In this document: piece after piece, positions 1 through 11,300 of the stretch
Layout of the letters: each line of letters begins with the position of its first letter
How positions within the stretch are numbered: position 1 is the first letter of the stretch
Assembly (NCBI GenBank): GCA_035048495.1
Contig: CM068551.1
Span: 16,804,248-16,868,247 of the forward strand
Reading direction: 5' to 3'
From: Euptelea pleiosperma
Lineage: Eukaryota; Streptophyta; Magnoliopsida; Ranunculales; Eupteleaceae
Length of the DNA: 64,000 nucleotides
Notes under the pieces: model-generated
What the model was told of the DNA's origin: nothing
What the model saw: the letters and a program-made list of their open reading frames with translations, nothing else
The model's database searches: none
Position numbers and translations under genes: made by a program

Positions 1-2247
1 GCATTTCAGACTTCGAAGATTTCCATTAAGGAAAATAAATATATCATCAGCAAATAAAAGGTGACTAGGACCCGAGCATTTTCTGAGACTAAACTTGGGA
101 GCAACCACTCCATTATCTTTAAGTCACATGATCCTCTCTGCTCAAAACATCCCCGGCTAAACAAAGAGAAGAGGAGATAAAGAGGATCTCCTTGCCTGAG
201 ACCCCTACTCACCTCAAAGAAACCATGGGCCCCTCCATTGATCATAACTAAAATATGGGCACTACCCACATTCTCCTTGATCCAGCTGCACCATCTATAG
301 CGAAAGACGAATCTTTGCAACACAATGAAGAAGTCCCAATCTAGAGTGTTGTATGCTTTCGAGACATCGATCTTTATACCAATATTCCCACTGTTCCGTT
401 TCTTATTCAGCACATTTTTCATTTCAGATGCAATTCCAATATTTTTTGTATCTCTCTTCCTTAAATAAAAGCACATTGTTGTTTGGATACAATTTTCTTA
501 GCGCTTCCACTCTGTCTAAATGCTATCATCTTATGATTTTAATGAGGAAGTTGCCCACAGGTTTGAACTGATCAAGCTTGTTCGCCCCCTCTTCTTTGGG
601 TATGAGCACTAGAAAGTTAAGAGTTAGATCCAACTGGAATTTTACCACCCCTAAAGAAATAAGTAATACCTCTGTATGTGACACATCCTTCCCAATAATA
701 GACCAGCGTGCTTTAAAGAAACATCCGGGGAAACCATCCCGGTATCCAAGTTAAGATAGAAAATTGCATCTTTGAACCCCTCTTCTATCGGTATGGAATA
801 CGGGTGATCACTTAATTCTCCATAGGTGAGAAAAGCTTAGGAATTATCTTCATTAACTCATCATCAATACTGGAAAATTCTTTAGTAAATCTCTCCTTGA
901 AGAACCCAACCACATGTCTTCTAATGCCCTCCAGGTTTGATGGCATCCGACATTTGTCGGATATTATCTCATGAATTGTATTATTCCCCTTCTGATTCTG
1001 GTGCATGTGCGAAAATAATATGTGTTTCGATCCCCTTCCTCAAGCCATTTAATTCTAGACTTCTGTCTCCACAAAAACTCCACTTGGTTGAGTGTGCTTT
1101 CAAGATCTGCTTCTTTCTTGGCTATGACAACCGCAAGACCGTCATTGCGATTGTCCTCGCCCATCTGAAACTGAAGTTCCTCCAACTCCTTTGGCATGTT
1201 GCTCAATTTTAGTTAATCAGGCCAAAGACCTCTCTATTCCACCATTTGAGGGCCATCTTCAGTAGTCTTCTAAGCTTCTGAGAAACCAGAAACAAGGGGG
1301 ATCCAAAGATTTCCTTCTCCCAGCTATCGTTGACCATCTCCAGAAATTTGAATGTGAGAGCTACTTTTTCTGGAATCTGAAGGGAGCATTGGCAGGTTTT
1401 GGAATAGAACAACTCCATCCTGCAAGAGGAGAATGATCAGAGCTAAGTCTAGGCAGAACTTTATACTTCCATCCCGAGTGACCATAGTTTGTTTATAGAA
1501 ACATCTGTCCAATTTACTGAGTATATTCTTCGGCTTCCCATTTGTTTGTTAGTCCAAGTTAATATCTGACCAGACCTTCGACTTTCATTCAAACTACAGT
1601 TATCCACCATATTTTGAATTCTTCCATTGTTCTCATCACAGGTCTCCTTCCACCTTTCTTTTCATCATAGGATAGGACAGCATTAAAATCTCCTACACAA
1701 GCCGACGTGTGCCACCTTGGCTAATCTGCTATAGTTCTGCTATGCACAAAACATCAGGTTTATGATTTGTTGATCAACCCATCTTGGCTACTCTGCTGTA
1801 GTTCAATACCAATGTAGATTTGTTGATCTGAATATGAAAGAATATCAGGCTTAGGCATGACTAACTTCCACAATATCCATGTATTCCCAATATTTGGATT
1901 ATTATAGATCCTGGAAAAAGTCTGACCTATTGGGGAGAGTTTAATCATTGGTTCTGCTATGCACAAAACGTCAGGTTTATGATTTTAAAACATTTTCCTC
2001 AGATGAGTTCTGGTCCTCCTGTTACCAATGCCTTCTAACATTCCAATATAACATTGACTCTCTGAAATCTGCTGTCCCTGCTGGGATAGCAGTCAGGCTG
2101 ATCACTTCCCAATCTCATATATACTGAAGTGTCATAAGGCAATGATAAAGATACATATCTGCAACTCACATTATAGTAGTCAAGCCAACCCCACATATCT
2201 ACAACTTTGTTCTTTGGCATGACGAAGGTGTGGACAATTTTTTATAA
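1..2247 (-). mobile_element. L1-type LINE copy A (degenerate, 3' part outside window)
   Basis: A decayed non-LTR retrotransposon lies on the minus strand, so its 5' end is near 2247 and its 3' part runs off the window start. Reading the minus strand downward from 2220 I see endonuclease-domain pieces (2220-1210), a linker with the plant-LINE motif [12 protein letters not shown] (1206-964), and reverse transcriptase pieces (476-6) with motif A IDVSKAYNTLDW and motif B GLRQGDPL. The catalytic FADD motif C is still readable near 60-40 but in another frame, so a frameshift separates motifs B and C. Many stops and frameshifts make this copy inactive. Copies B and C (8395-14060) are close relatives. 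Family assignment is firm; exact ends are not. Confidence 0.88.
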
Positions 2248-2432
2248 ATTCGCCTATTTCTCAACAGTTGATTCTCAACATTTGCATTTGTATCAGAGCC
2301 AGCTCGAGGGATAGTTGGCTAAGTGAAGCACCATGTCGGGATAGGAAGTTGTCATGGCTGACACAGAGGCAAGCGGGTCTAGCAAGAAAAAAACCATATT
2401 AATGTTAGAGATTAAGGGCTTAGTGAATACCA
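2248..2432 (+). mobile_element. Copia-like LTR end, primer-binding site and gag start (remnant)
   Basis: Near 2291 the sequence GTATCAGAGCC matches the usual plant Copia primer-binding site (complement of the initiator-Met tRNA 3' end), here with a degraded 5' part. About 60 bp later an ATG at 2354 opens a short gag-like leader reading MADTEASGSSKKK. The upstream LTR is cut by LINE copy A and the reading frame is soon broken by a MITE at 2433. The same arrangement recurs near 14110-14284 in the duplicated copy. I infer a Copia 5' internal region; only the primer site and leader are visible. Confidence 0.5.
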
Positions 2433-2684
2433 TGGTTTAAACGGCCCTTATAATGAAAATAACGGTTGATATAACTGATTCGGACCTCCCACATTATGTT
2501 ATGGACTGCTAAATTGCCCAGAAAATAGTGGCCGTTATTTTCCGTTATAGTGAAAATAACGACCGTTATTTTCTGGAAAATTTTGTGGAAAAAGGCCCTA
2601 TTTCCATTTTTTTCCTGTTATAACGGGAAAAACGATAATGCCCCAGTCTGTTATATTGTTATAATGGCCCCTTTTAAACCTTGG
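2433..2684 (+). mobile_element. Family-A MITE (TTATAACGG version), Mutator-like TSD
   Basis: The element begins TGGTTTAAAC and ends TTTAAACCTTGG, giving short terminal inverted repeats. The interior repeats words such as AACGGCCGTTAT. Flanks TGAATACCA (2424-2432) and TGAATATTA (2685-2693) match at 7 of 9 positions, both differences being C/T, as expected for an aged 9-bp duplication. This is a short deletion derivative of a family that normally spans 300-430 bp. Confidence 0.7.
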
Positions 2685-2693
2685 TGAATATTA

Positions 2694-3258
2694 ACTGATT
2701 TACTTGCTATATTAATGTTAACTGACAAATTGGCATATTATAAAATCCTCAAGGAGTCATGGCCTTACTAAATGAGGCTAGTAAATTTACCACAAAATAT
2801 CTTGCTCCTCCAGGTGACTAGATTAATTTGTCTTGCATCCGAAATGCTGTCAGTAAAGAGAACAAAATTTAACTGCCTTCACATTTTTTCCACGGCCATA
2901 AAAGGTGCCCAACAATCCCTCAAGCACACATTATGCGACAATATCATCTCCTTGTGCAATATATGACTGCATCATCCATATCCAACAAAAACCGCAAACA
3001 CACGGCAAACGAATTTTCTCACTTGATCATTGTACTCATTTTTTGTGAGATTTTTAGTCCCACGTGAAAACCTTAGGACTTTGGAAGATGACTTATATAG
3101 GCTTACATCCTTGAGGCATCAGTATACCCACATGCACCGCGACATTGAAATGCAGATTTTCGGGTCTTCTTACCCTTTTTCTTTGTAATTAGTTTATATT
3201 GTTATTCAGAAATTTATTAATTTATCAATCCAGATTTTGAGAGCACTGTTTAATTGTA
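2694..3258 (+). mobile_element. LTR-like remnant, duplicated at 14465-15070
   Basis: No gene is visible here. The stretch has LTR-like promoter sequence (a TATA-type ACTTATATAG near 3091-3100, after TTAGTCCCACGTGAAAAC) and is followed by TTTCTTTGTAATTAGTTT near 3178. The same sequences recur at 14560-15070, where a Copia gag pseudogene follows about 350 bp later. I infer remains of a Copia LTR and leader. The boundaries are uncertain. Confidence 0.4.
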
Positions 3259-4019
3259 GGCAAATTTTTAATACCCCGTCCGTTTCTCTTGTTATCCCCC
3301 ACTTAAACATAAAATAAAATGACATCTATATCCCTTGTGTTTTCTTTTATCTTCCCCCACCTAAAAATATAAAATATCAACTTGCCCATTTTGGTTCTCT
3401 GAGTAACTTGCCTTCTCAACTGTTACATCAACGTTAGGAACCACTAATAAAGCCAAGGAGGATCCCAAGCAATGCCTGAAAAACTTGGATTGTGCTCGAG
3501 ACTTCATTGGGAATATTGTTGAGATTGATCTGTAAACACAGTCTTGCCATGGACATGTTAACTTAGATAAATTAAGAAGTGGGTTAATAACACTTTTATG
3601 AATAATTCAAGAATAAATTTCTAGTAATCTCGTTAGAACGATACATTGGGGGTTTGTTTCTCATGCAGTATCGGTCATGGTCTTTGAATTGATTGTTCGG
3701 ACTGCTAAGTCTGAACAACGATGAGTACCTGAGGAACGAGAGGTGCCTCCACTCTCCGGCTTGTCAAAGCTTTTCTCTACTGGTGCCTATTGCAGAGAAT
3801 AGATTTTCTCTACCGAAGCTCCACTCCGCCATGTTGAAGCTATTCTCAAGAATCTTAACAATGAAACCAATGTTTTGGGAAATTTTTTTTCTAAGTAACT
3901 GGGGTTATTTAGACATTTCAATGGGGGTGGGGGGTCAATTTGAGAATATAAAAAATAGGTGGGGGAGATAAGAAATTAGGGGATAATAGGACAATTCGAC
4001 GGGGTATCCAAAATTTGTC
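3259..4019. mobile_element. Mutator-like non-autonomous element with perfect 9-bp TSD
   Basis: The ends are inverted repeats: left GGCAAATTTTTAATACCCCG, right the complement of GACAAATTTTGGATACCCCG. The element is flanked by perfect 9-bp duplications TTAATTGTA (3250-3258 and 4020-4028). The duplicated region near 15065-15080 carries the same flank with one TTAATTGTA and no insertion, an empty site that confirms both boundaries. The centre (3410-3870) is less AT-rich and could be captured host DNA; a stretch near 3460-3530 reads as a gene-like peptide, but I cannot identify it. Confidence 0.85.
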
Positions 4020-4490
4020 TTAATTGTATTGTTCGGCCGGGTCTTTTGGAGTGCCGCTTTCTCATGAGACAGATTGTTGAATCTTGGGAAGTGGGCATTG
4101 TAAACTGTTGGCACCGAAGTAGTTCAAAATCTACTTTTAGGTTATTGAGTTGAACGCAAGCCTCAATTAAAAAATGTTTGGCAAGAGTATCACCAAACAC
4201 AAACCTGGATCTCACAAAAACATGCTTGCTTTAGTATCGATATCTATTTACATGAAATTCTTTTCAAGATAATATGCACTTTACATCACTCGATAATCTG
4301 ATGATTGTGAAATGAATGTAAAAGGTGAAGGGCCACCTCTTGACCCTTTGTTCTTTACATTTTTCTTGGTTTCCTGTGAGTGCCATTTTATGTGTTGCAA
4401 TCTGATTGGCATTAAAAGCTTCTCGCTTACTAAAATAACATTTGATTAGCGTTGAACGCTTATATCGTCCAACAGTCTGTGACCAGCGGC
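4020..4490 (+). repeat. Flank shared with 15065-15225 and 16035-16340 (segmental duplication)
   Basis: This stretch matches two separated blocks of the second copy. In the second copy the blocks are separated by the Copia gag pseudogene; here that interval is replaced by about 17 unrelated bases near 4165-4185. Homology ends near 4484, just after a shared GATTAGCGTTGAACGCTT. No gene is visible. Confidence 0.7.
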
Positions 4491-4552
4491 GGACCCAGGA
4501 TTTTGATAGGGGGGGTTGGCATTAATTATGTTCATTTAGCTAGCAAAATTTG

Positions 4553-4893
4553 TGCGGACTAGTGACACCCACAATATGAGCCACGTGGCACAAGTTTTGA
4601 AGACACTGACCGTGTCGATGTTTGGCCAAACCATAGGTGAACCTACAAACCAAAAACAGCCTGATTAGTGATTTCTAAGCATTGGATTGGTGTCAATTTC
4701 ATGGGTTGACTTTAACTGTGTAAATTTGAGCATTATCGACTATTATTTGGGGTACAAGATCAAAAGGTTTGAAATCACTAACCAGGTTGATTTTTGGTTT
4801 GTAGGTCCACCTAGGGATTGGCCAAATGTCCTCTAAAAATGTTCCACGTGGCTATTCTTGTGGGCGGTCGCAGATCAGCTAAGTTTTACTTGT
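4553..4893. mobile_element. Family-B long-inverted-repeat MITE
   Basis: The left arm reads ATGAGCCACGTGGCAC and later GATGTTTGGCCAA, and the right arm carries their complements (GGCCAAATGTCC, CCACGTGGCT), so almost the whole element can fold back on itself. Both arms hold a CACGTG palindrome or a one-base variant. The central loop contains a conserved GATTAGTGATTTCTAAGC and its inverted partner. Family B recurs about twenty times in the window. Confidence 0.75.
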
Positions 4894-4999
4894 CTTAGAA
4901 AGAGATTTCTCTTTTTGGGGTGTGCCTCCAGTCTGCCCCTACAGAAAATGGGGTGTGCAAATATGGGCTCCCTAAATATTTGGCTATTTTAGTAACACC

Positions 5000-5264
5000 A
5001 CCTTGAACTACCTCGTCATACTTTCAAACTTTAGGATTACTCCTTAACCTTGTTTAACCATCATTTGACTAAAATCATTAAAACTTGACATGCGTCGTGC
5101 GCCTGTTAATGTACCTACGAAAAGACCATATAATGTTGCAAGTACAATGCTAAGGATGTGTGATTCAAGTCCTTTTTAACTTAAGTCAACCACTATTCAA
5201 CTAGGCCAATGTGGGCAATCCTAAAGTTTGAAAGTATGAGGGCCTTGAGGGGTAGTACTAATCA
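5000..5264. repeat. Dispersed AT-rich repeat, no gene
   Basis: The stretch contains two inversely related pieces around CTTTCAAACTTTAGGATTAC (about 5026) and AATCCTAAAGTTTGAAAGTA (about 5217), so it behaves like the two arms of a small foldback element. A related sequence with AATCCTAAAGTTTGAA occurs at 28236. No coding signal is visible. Confidence 0.45.
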
Positions 5265-5564
5265 TGGTTTAAAAAACGGCAGTTATAATGGATTCGGACC
5301 TCCCCCGTTACTTTATGTAACATTTTAATGCTCAGAAAATATTGACTGTTATTTTCTGAAAAAAAATTGTTAAAATAATGTCTGTTATTTCCGTTATTTT
5401 TCATTGTATTGAAAATTTGAAATTCAAAATTTAAATTTTAGCGCCATTTTTATTTTCCATTATTTCTCCATTTTTGCCCTTGTGCCTTACAATCCGTTAT
5501 AATGGAAAAAGCGGTCACACTCCCAATCCATTATACCATTATAACAGCCCCTTTTAAACCTTGG
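5265..5564 (+). mobile_element. Family-A MITE (TTATAACGG version), near full length
   Basis: It starts TGGTTTAAAAAACGG and ends CCTTTTAAACCTTGG. The interior shows the family order: CGTTAC box, GTTATTTTCTG box, an AT-rich centre with GCGCCATTTT, then TCCGTTATAATGG and the terminal GCCCCTTTTAAACC. Flanks TACTAATCA and TATTAGTTA match at 6 of 9 positions with only transitions, consistent with an old 9-bp duplication. Confidence 0.65.
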
Positions 5565-5679
5565 TATTAGTTATTTTCAACTAGGTTAGTGAGTAAAACT
5601 TCACTGACTGCCCACAGTATGAGTTATGTGGCACATTTGTAGAGGACAGTAACAATGTAAATGTTTGGCTAATCCCTAA

Positions 5680-5895
5680 GGTTGCGTTTGGTTCATGGAA
5701 AATTCAGATTCTGGGTTCTTTTTTTGTTTTTGTTTTTGTTTTCTAGATCATGACTTTTTTTTGGAAAAGTTGTAACCTATAAAAAACATTATGTGTTTGG
5801 CAATTATAATTAAATATTCAAAGAATTTCCAAAATTTTTTTTATTACAGCTCGATGATGTGGCTATTGAAGAGTGAGGGGAAGCTTGAGCAAATT

Positions 5896-5935
<40 letters not shown>

Positions 5936-6593
5936 AGGAAAGATGGAACAATTTCTGCCGTGTCCTGTTGCTATGCATTCTTGCGCGACGTCGAAAGAGA
6001 TGGATGAACACGAAGGATGTTATACCTGGTTGGAAAGAGATGGTGAGGAAGGAGTTGTCAATGTCAATGTTATTAAACTCGGCCCGGTTCAGTTGGTCGA
6101 ATTGGTGACCTAATCACAAAATCTGGTTAGTTTGATCCCGACCTAGTAATCTTTAAAAAAATCCTTCATATTTGTATAACCAACTCGACTCGGCCAGTTG
6201 AACTGGTGACCTGGGGTGGTCCACGAAGGCGTGGGCAGAACATTCACATGTCAATGGGCCCCGAAATGTTGCTATGTGGCGGGTTGACTCAGTCGATCCA
6301 ACAGTTGAACTACTGACCCAGTGAACTAGTCTCTTGATCGGTTTGATGACAGGTCCAGGTATGAAAAACATTACTCATGGCATCAGGCATCGAGGTAAAA
6401 TGAAGTCGTGGTCCAACTTCAGAAAATCAACGGACCGACTTTAATTCGGTATATTGGTTATCCTATTTTATTTTCCAAAAGTCTCTTTTTATTCTAGGTA
6501 TTTTTTCTCCAGAACAAACCAAACAAACATTTCAATATTTTGGAAGAAGATACTGTCTCTAGAATTCATATTTTCCGCAAAGCAGACACAGCC
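5680..6593. mobile_element. PIF/Harbinger-like non-autonomous element, TAA duplication
   Basis: Left end GGTTGCGTTTGG and right end the complement of GGCTGTGTCTG, with TAA on both sides (5677-5679, 6594-6596). PIF/Harbinger elements duplicate a 3-bp TWA target and have GG..GTTTGG-type ends, so class and boundaries agree. The interior has a (TA)n run and no transposase. The element at 51715-57630 has the same ends. Confidence 0.75.
5900..5932. repeat. (TA)n microsatellite
   Basis: About 16 TA dinucleotides in an uninterrupted run inside the Harbinger-like element. Confidence 0.95.
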
Positions 6594-6616
6594 TAAGTAG
6601 TCCTACAAATAAAAAA

Positions 6617-7143
6617 GGGAGCTCATATTTGTACACCCCATTTCCAATCCCTGTGGACTCCTAGTCGGGGCACACCCCAAAAACAGAGATCTCTCTCTAA
6701 AACCTGGCTGATCGGTAATGGTCACTGACCGCTCACAAAAATGAGCCACGTGGCATATTTTTAGAGGACACTGACTGTATGGATGTTTGGCCAATCCCTA
6801 GGTGGACCTAAGAACGAAAAATCAACTTGATTAGTGATTTCAAACCTTTCGATCTTGTATACCAAATAATGGTTTATAATGCTCAAATTCCCATGGTTAA
6901 ATCAACCCATGAAAATGGCTCCATTCAACACTTGAAAATCACTAATCAAGTTGAATTTTGGTTTGTAGGTCCACCTAGAAATTGGCCAAACATCTATATG
7001 GTAAGTGTCCTCCAATAATGTGCCACGTGGCTGATTTTGTGGGCGACGTGGTCACCGGTCAGCAAAGTTTTAGAGAGATCTCTCTTTTTGGGGTGTGCCC
7101 CGACTAGGAGTCCACCAGGATAGGAAATGGGGTGTGCGCTCCC
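6617..7143. mobile_element. Family-B hairpin MITE with perfect 9-bp TSD
   Basis: It begins GGGAGCTC and ends GCGCTCCC. The arms are long inverted repeats: left ACACCCCATTTCC and GACTCCTAGTCGGGGC, right the complements at 7092-7137. Perfect duplications AATAAAAAA flank it (6608-6616, 7144-7152), which supports a Mutator-like origin. Each arm carries GCCACGTGGC (6745-6754, 7022-7031). Insertion interrupted an older Family-B copy. Confidence 0.88.
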
Positions 7144-7422
7144 AATAAAAAATCAACCTGATTAGTGATTTCTAAGCGTTGGATTGGAGTCATTTTCATG
7201 GGTTGATTTTAAACCCTATAACTTTGAGAATTATTGATCATTATTTGGGTCCAAGGATCCAAAGGTTTGAAATAACTAATCAGCCTGATTTTTGGTTTGC
7301 AGGCCCATCTAAGGATTGGCCAAACATCCATTCGTCACTGTCCTCTAAAAGTATGCAACGTGGCTCATATTGTGGGTGGTCATCGTGGCGGTCATTATGG
7401 GCGGTCAGCGAAGTTTTACTCA

Positions 7423-7539
7423 TTCTACGTAGTCTCTTCTCTTGGGACATCAAACACGGGCTCGTATATCGACTGCCAAGGGTTTATTTGCGACTCACAA
7501 TCTCACTCTTCAAGAGAGCATCTCTTCTCTGTCTCTCTC
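7423..7539 (+). promoter_or_regulatory. Probable core promoter and 5' leader of TOM9
   Basis: Only about 118 bp separate the end of the upstream MITE from the TOM9 start. The last 40 bp are pyrimidine-rich (TCTCTTCTCTGTCTCTCTC), typical of plant 5' leaders. No clear TATA box is visible unless the CTCGTATATCG at about 7460 serves. Confidence 0.45.
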
Positions 7540-7842
7540 ATGGCGCCTCAGAGCAAAAGAGGGGGCAGCGGTAACGAAGGAATCCTAGCTAGGGTTTCAA
7601 GCACGATATCTCAATCACCGATTGTTCATCAAGGGAGACAAGCGGCTTCAGATGTAGCATACGTAGGCAAAAAGCTCCTAAAGAGCACCGGAAAAGCAGC
7701 TTGGATTGCAGGAACGACGTTTTTGATCCTGGTCGTTCCCCTAATCATAGAGATGGATCGAGAGCAGCAGATGAACGAGCTCGAGTTGCAGCAAGCTAGC
7801 TTGCTCGGTACCCCAGGAATTCCTCCTCCTCCCACCAAGTGA
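7540..7842 (+). CDS. TOM9-2: Mitochondrial import receptor subunit TOM9-2 (plant TOM22 homologue)
   Basis: An intact, intronless 100-residue protein. It is recognised as plant TOM9/TOM22, the tail-anchored outer-membrane subunit that organises the TOM translocase and helps pass precursor proteins to the TOM40 channel. A short, basic cytosolic N-terminus (about residues 1-46) contains ILARVS and IVHQGRQAASD. The hallmark KSTGKAAWIAGTTF leads into a single hydrophobic segment (about 52-71, ending VVPLIIEMDRE), and a short tail has ELQQASLLG followed by a proline run. Plant TOM9 lacks most of the acidic receptor domain of fungal and animal TOM22, and so does this protein; the length is normal for the family. 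The ATG at 7540 is chosen because the conserved region starts directly after it; codons further upstream in the frame run into MITE sequence. Confidence 0.96.
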   Translation: MAPQSKRGGSGNEGILARVSSTISQSPIVHQGRQAASDVAYVGKKLLKSTGKAAWIAGTTFLILVVPLIIEMDREQQMNELELQQASLLGTPGIPPPPTK

Positions 7843-8394
7843 TCTATTCATTGATTGGTTATTTCAATCAGGTCAGGATCTAGGGTTTTCTTTGATGGGA
7901 TTCAGATTTCTCTTGAAACTATTTTTAGGGTTTTGCGTTTTATCGTATCTGCGTTTAGTGTCGTTAGGGTTTTTATTTTCCTATCTGGATGATGTAACAA
8001 ATTTTCTATGGATTCATTTGCTTATAAGTTATAACAGTTTCAGATATCTATGGAAGCAAATACACAGACACGGCCCCCACAATCCCGAATTATACGACCG
8101 ACACGTCCGTACATTTAGATATTGGGACTTACTATTTCCAGAGCACATTTTGCTTCTTGTAGATCACCTAAGTTTTTTTTTTCTAATAGAGTGGATGAGC
8201 AAATTCTGCTCTGAAAGAAGTAAAATGGGAGTGGGTTGAAGCAAAATCTATGAAGAATTTGTAGTTATCTAGCTTCCCTGAATTATTTGCTCTTGAGAGG
8301 TTTGTTTCAGTTACATTCTTCCCCATTTCAGCATGCTTTTTCCAGTTGAATTACATTGGTTACTCAGGTTATGACTTATGAGTGACCATGAACC
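7843..8394 (+). other. Probable TOM9 3' untranslated region and spacer up to LINE B
   Basis: No further coding signal is visible. The first 100 bases are T-rich with repeated TAGGGTTTT motifs, as in plant untranslated regions. No unambiguous AATAAA signal is seen. LINE copy B ends about 550 bp downstream of the stop codon. Confidence 0.4.
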
Positions 8395-11300
8395 CAGGTT
8401 GGTTAATTTTAATCACATTGTAATGGGAGAATCCACTGGGGAGCTTTCCTTGGTTTTGGGCCAAGTCCAAGCTTCTTTAGAGTCGGCAGGTCAGGTATTG
8501 AATTTTGCATTGCTTTTTTGGATTGATTTGCAGCATATCTAACCTCCACCATGATTGTCCCCAAAATCTTCTCTGCTATATAATATGCATCGTAAAAAAT
8601 AGACCAATTACCCCTTTTCCATAATGCATTCATGCAGGAGACAACAAATTTGAAGAGAATGAGTGAATTAAAAAAATAGATGGCTATAGTTTTCCTCTTG
8701 TTTACAAATGGTACATCTTGATGTCATGCTAATGCCCTTTCTCCTTGTTCATCAGTGGGAATACACCTTGGAAGATCTTCCAAGCCGTTGTTGTAGCTCT
8801 AGGGTGGATGTTCTCATTTCATATCCATTTCGTCCATCTAACCTTCTAATTCTTCTTTGTAATAGTTTCATAAGCTGATTTAACAGAGAACTTGCCATAT
8901 GTAAAATCCTTCCGTATTCTTTCATCTCTCCGCTGTCTTAGAACTTGGTTTCCAACTTCCAAACCAGCTATGTTGAAAGCCCTCTGAACTTCTCTCAGGA
9001 TATACCACCTGTGGTTAACCAAGATGTCTGCCACTGTTGCTTTGCATTTTTTCCACATTGTAAAGTTTGAAACAATGCCATCCTTTACTACATGCTCCCT
9101 CATCCAAGGTTCATGCCCAAGATCTTCCTCACTTCCAATTATCCAACCATAATGTTTTGTTACTTCTTTGAGAGCCCATTTAATGCCAAGTCAAATAGAG
9201 GAAATTTTGTGGTAGAGAATGATATCCTCATAAACAAGGCCCAATCATCCTTTGCTTCAATAAATTTCCATGCTAGTGTCATGAACATCGCCAAGGTAAT
9301 GTCTAAGTCTCCTCACTCCCAGACCGCCCTCATCACATGGTTTGCAAACTTTGTCCCAAGCTATGGTAATGCTCTTCCTTTTTTGTGGATCTCCTGACTA
9401 TTTGAAATTTCTGAGAATAGCCTCACATTCTGTATCAATCCCACCGGCTATTTGTATACTGCCATGTTATAAATAGGGGTGTTGCTCAGAATGGATCTAA
9501 TAAGGACTACCCAACCCTGTGTAGGCAACATATTTCCTGCCCACCTTGTTGCTCTCTTCCTGATAGAGTCGACAAGAGGTCTGACTACTACAGTAGTAAT
9601 CTTGCCACGAGAAAGCTAAACACCGAAGTATTTCTCTGGGAGAGTTCCTTCATTATTGCCCAAAAGTTCTTCAATTCTTTTCTTTCTTATAGTGCTCATG
9701 GTCTCGAGGTATCTATCCAACAATCTGGTAAGGCATTTCAGACTTCGAAGATTTCCATTAAGGAAAATAAATATATCATCTGCAAATAAAAGGTGAGTAG
9801 GATCCGAGCACCTTCTGAGACTAACCATGGGAGCAACCAATCCAATATCTTTAAGTCACGTGATCCCCCCTGCTCAAAACATCGTCAGCTAAAGCAAAGA
9901 GAAGAGGAGATAGAGGATCTCCTTGCTTAAGACCCCTACTCACCTCAAAGAAACCTAGGCCCCTCCATTGATAATACCTAAAATATGGGCACTATCCACA
10001 TTCTCCTTGATCTAGCTGCATCATCTATAGCGGAAGACGAATCTTTGCAACACAATGAAGAAGTCCCAATCTAGAGTGTCGTATGCTTTCGAGACATCGA
10101 TCTTTATACCAATATTGGAATTGCATCATTTCAGATGCAACTCCAATATTGCTTTGTATCTCTCTTCCTTGAATAAAAGAACATTGTTGTTTGGATACAA
10201 TTTTCTGAGCGCTTCCACTCCGTCTAGATGCTATCATCTTATGATTTTAATGAGGAAGTTGCCCACACAAATAGGTTTGAACTGATCAAGCTTGTTCGAC
10301 CCCTCTTCTTTGGGTATGAGCACTAGAAAATTAGAGTTAGATCCAGCTGGAATTTTACCACCCCTAAAGAAAGAAGTAATACCTCTGGATGTGGCACATC
10401 CTTCCCAATAATAGACCAGCGTGCTTCAAAGAACCTCCGGGGAAACCATCCCGGCCCAAGGGACCATCCGAGTTAAGACTGAAAATTGCATCTTTGAACC
10501 CCTCTTCTATTGGAATACGGGTGATCTCTTCATTCTCCATAGGTGAGACAAGCTTATGAATTATCTTCATTAACTCATCATCAGTACTTGAAAATTGTTT
10601 AGTAAATCTCTCCTTGAAGAACCCAACCACATGTCTTTTAATGCCCTCCTGATTTGATTGCAATCGACATTTGTTGGATATTATCTCTTGGATTGTATTA
10701 TTCCCCTTCTGATTCTGGTGCATGCATGAAAATAAGATGTGTTTCTATCCCCTTCCTCAAGCCATTTAATTCTAGACTTCTGTCTCCACAAAATCTCCAC
10801 TTGGTCGAGGGTGCTTTCAAGATCTGCTTCTTTCTTGGCTATGACAACCGCAAGACCGTTGTTGCAATTGTCCTCTTCCATCTGAAACTGAAGTTCCTCC
10901 AACTCATTTGGCATGTTGCTCAATTTTAGTTAATCAGGCCAAAGACCTCTCTATTCCGCCATTTGAGGGCCATCTTCAGTAGTCTTCTAAGCTTCTGAGA
11001 AACCAGAAACAAGGGGGATCCAAAGATTTCCTCCTCCCAGCTATCGTTGACCATCTCCAGAAATTTGACTGTGAGAGCTACTTTTTCTGGAATCTAAAGG
11101 GAGCATTGGCAGGTTTTGGAATAGAACAACTCCATCCTGCAAGAGGAGAATGATCAGAGCTAAGTCTAGGCAGAACTTTATACTTCCATCCCGAGTGACC
11201 ATAGTTTGTTTATAGAAACATCTGTCCAATTTACTGAGTATTCTTTGGCTTCCCATTTGTTTGTTAGTCCAAGTTAATATCAGACCAGACCTTCGACTTT

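Larger units (their letters stand above)
5590..7422. mobile_element. Old Family-B copy split by two later insertions
   Basis: The parts 5590-5679, 6594-6616 and 7144-7422 join into one Family-B element: the left arm has GAGTAAAACTTCACTGAC and TTTGGCTAATCCCTAA, the middle piece supplies the conserved CCTACAAA segment, and the right part continues TCAACCTGATTAGTGATTTC and ends GCGAAGTTTTACTC. A Harbinger-like element (5680-6593) and a younger Family-B element (6617-7143) interrupt it. The right end lies about 118 bp before the TOM9 start codon. Confidence 0.75.

Noticed and set aside
353..571. Plus-strand open frames across LINE copies (also 937-1212, 10654-10929, 12717-13043)
   Set aside because: They are antisense to reverse transcriptase and endonuclease sequence that matches LINE motifs on the minus strand.
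3693..3971. 92-codon frame in the 761-bp element
   Set aside because: It runs into the low-complexity right arm of the element and shows no recognisable domain, although capture of some host DNA remains possible.
7297..7539. In-frame extension of TOM9 by 81 codons upstream
   Set aside because: The extension lies in Family-B MITE sequence and the leader, and the family's normal N-terminus starts at 7540.
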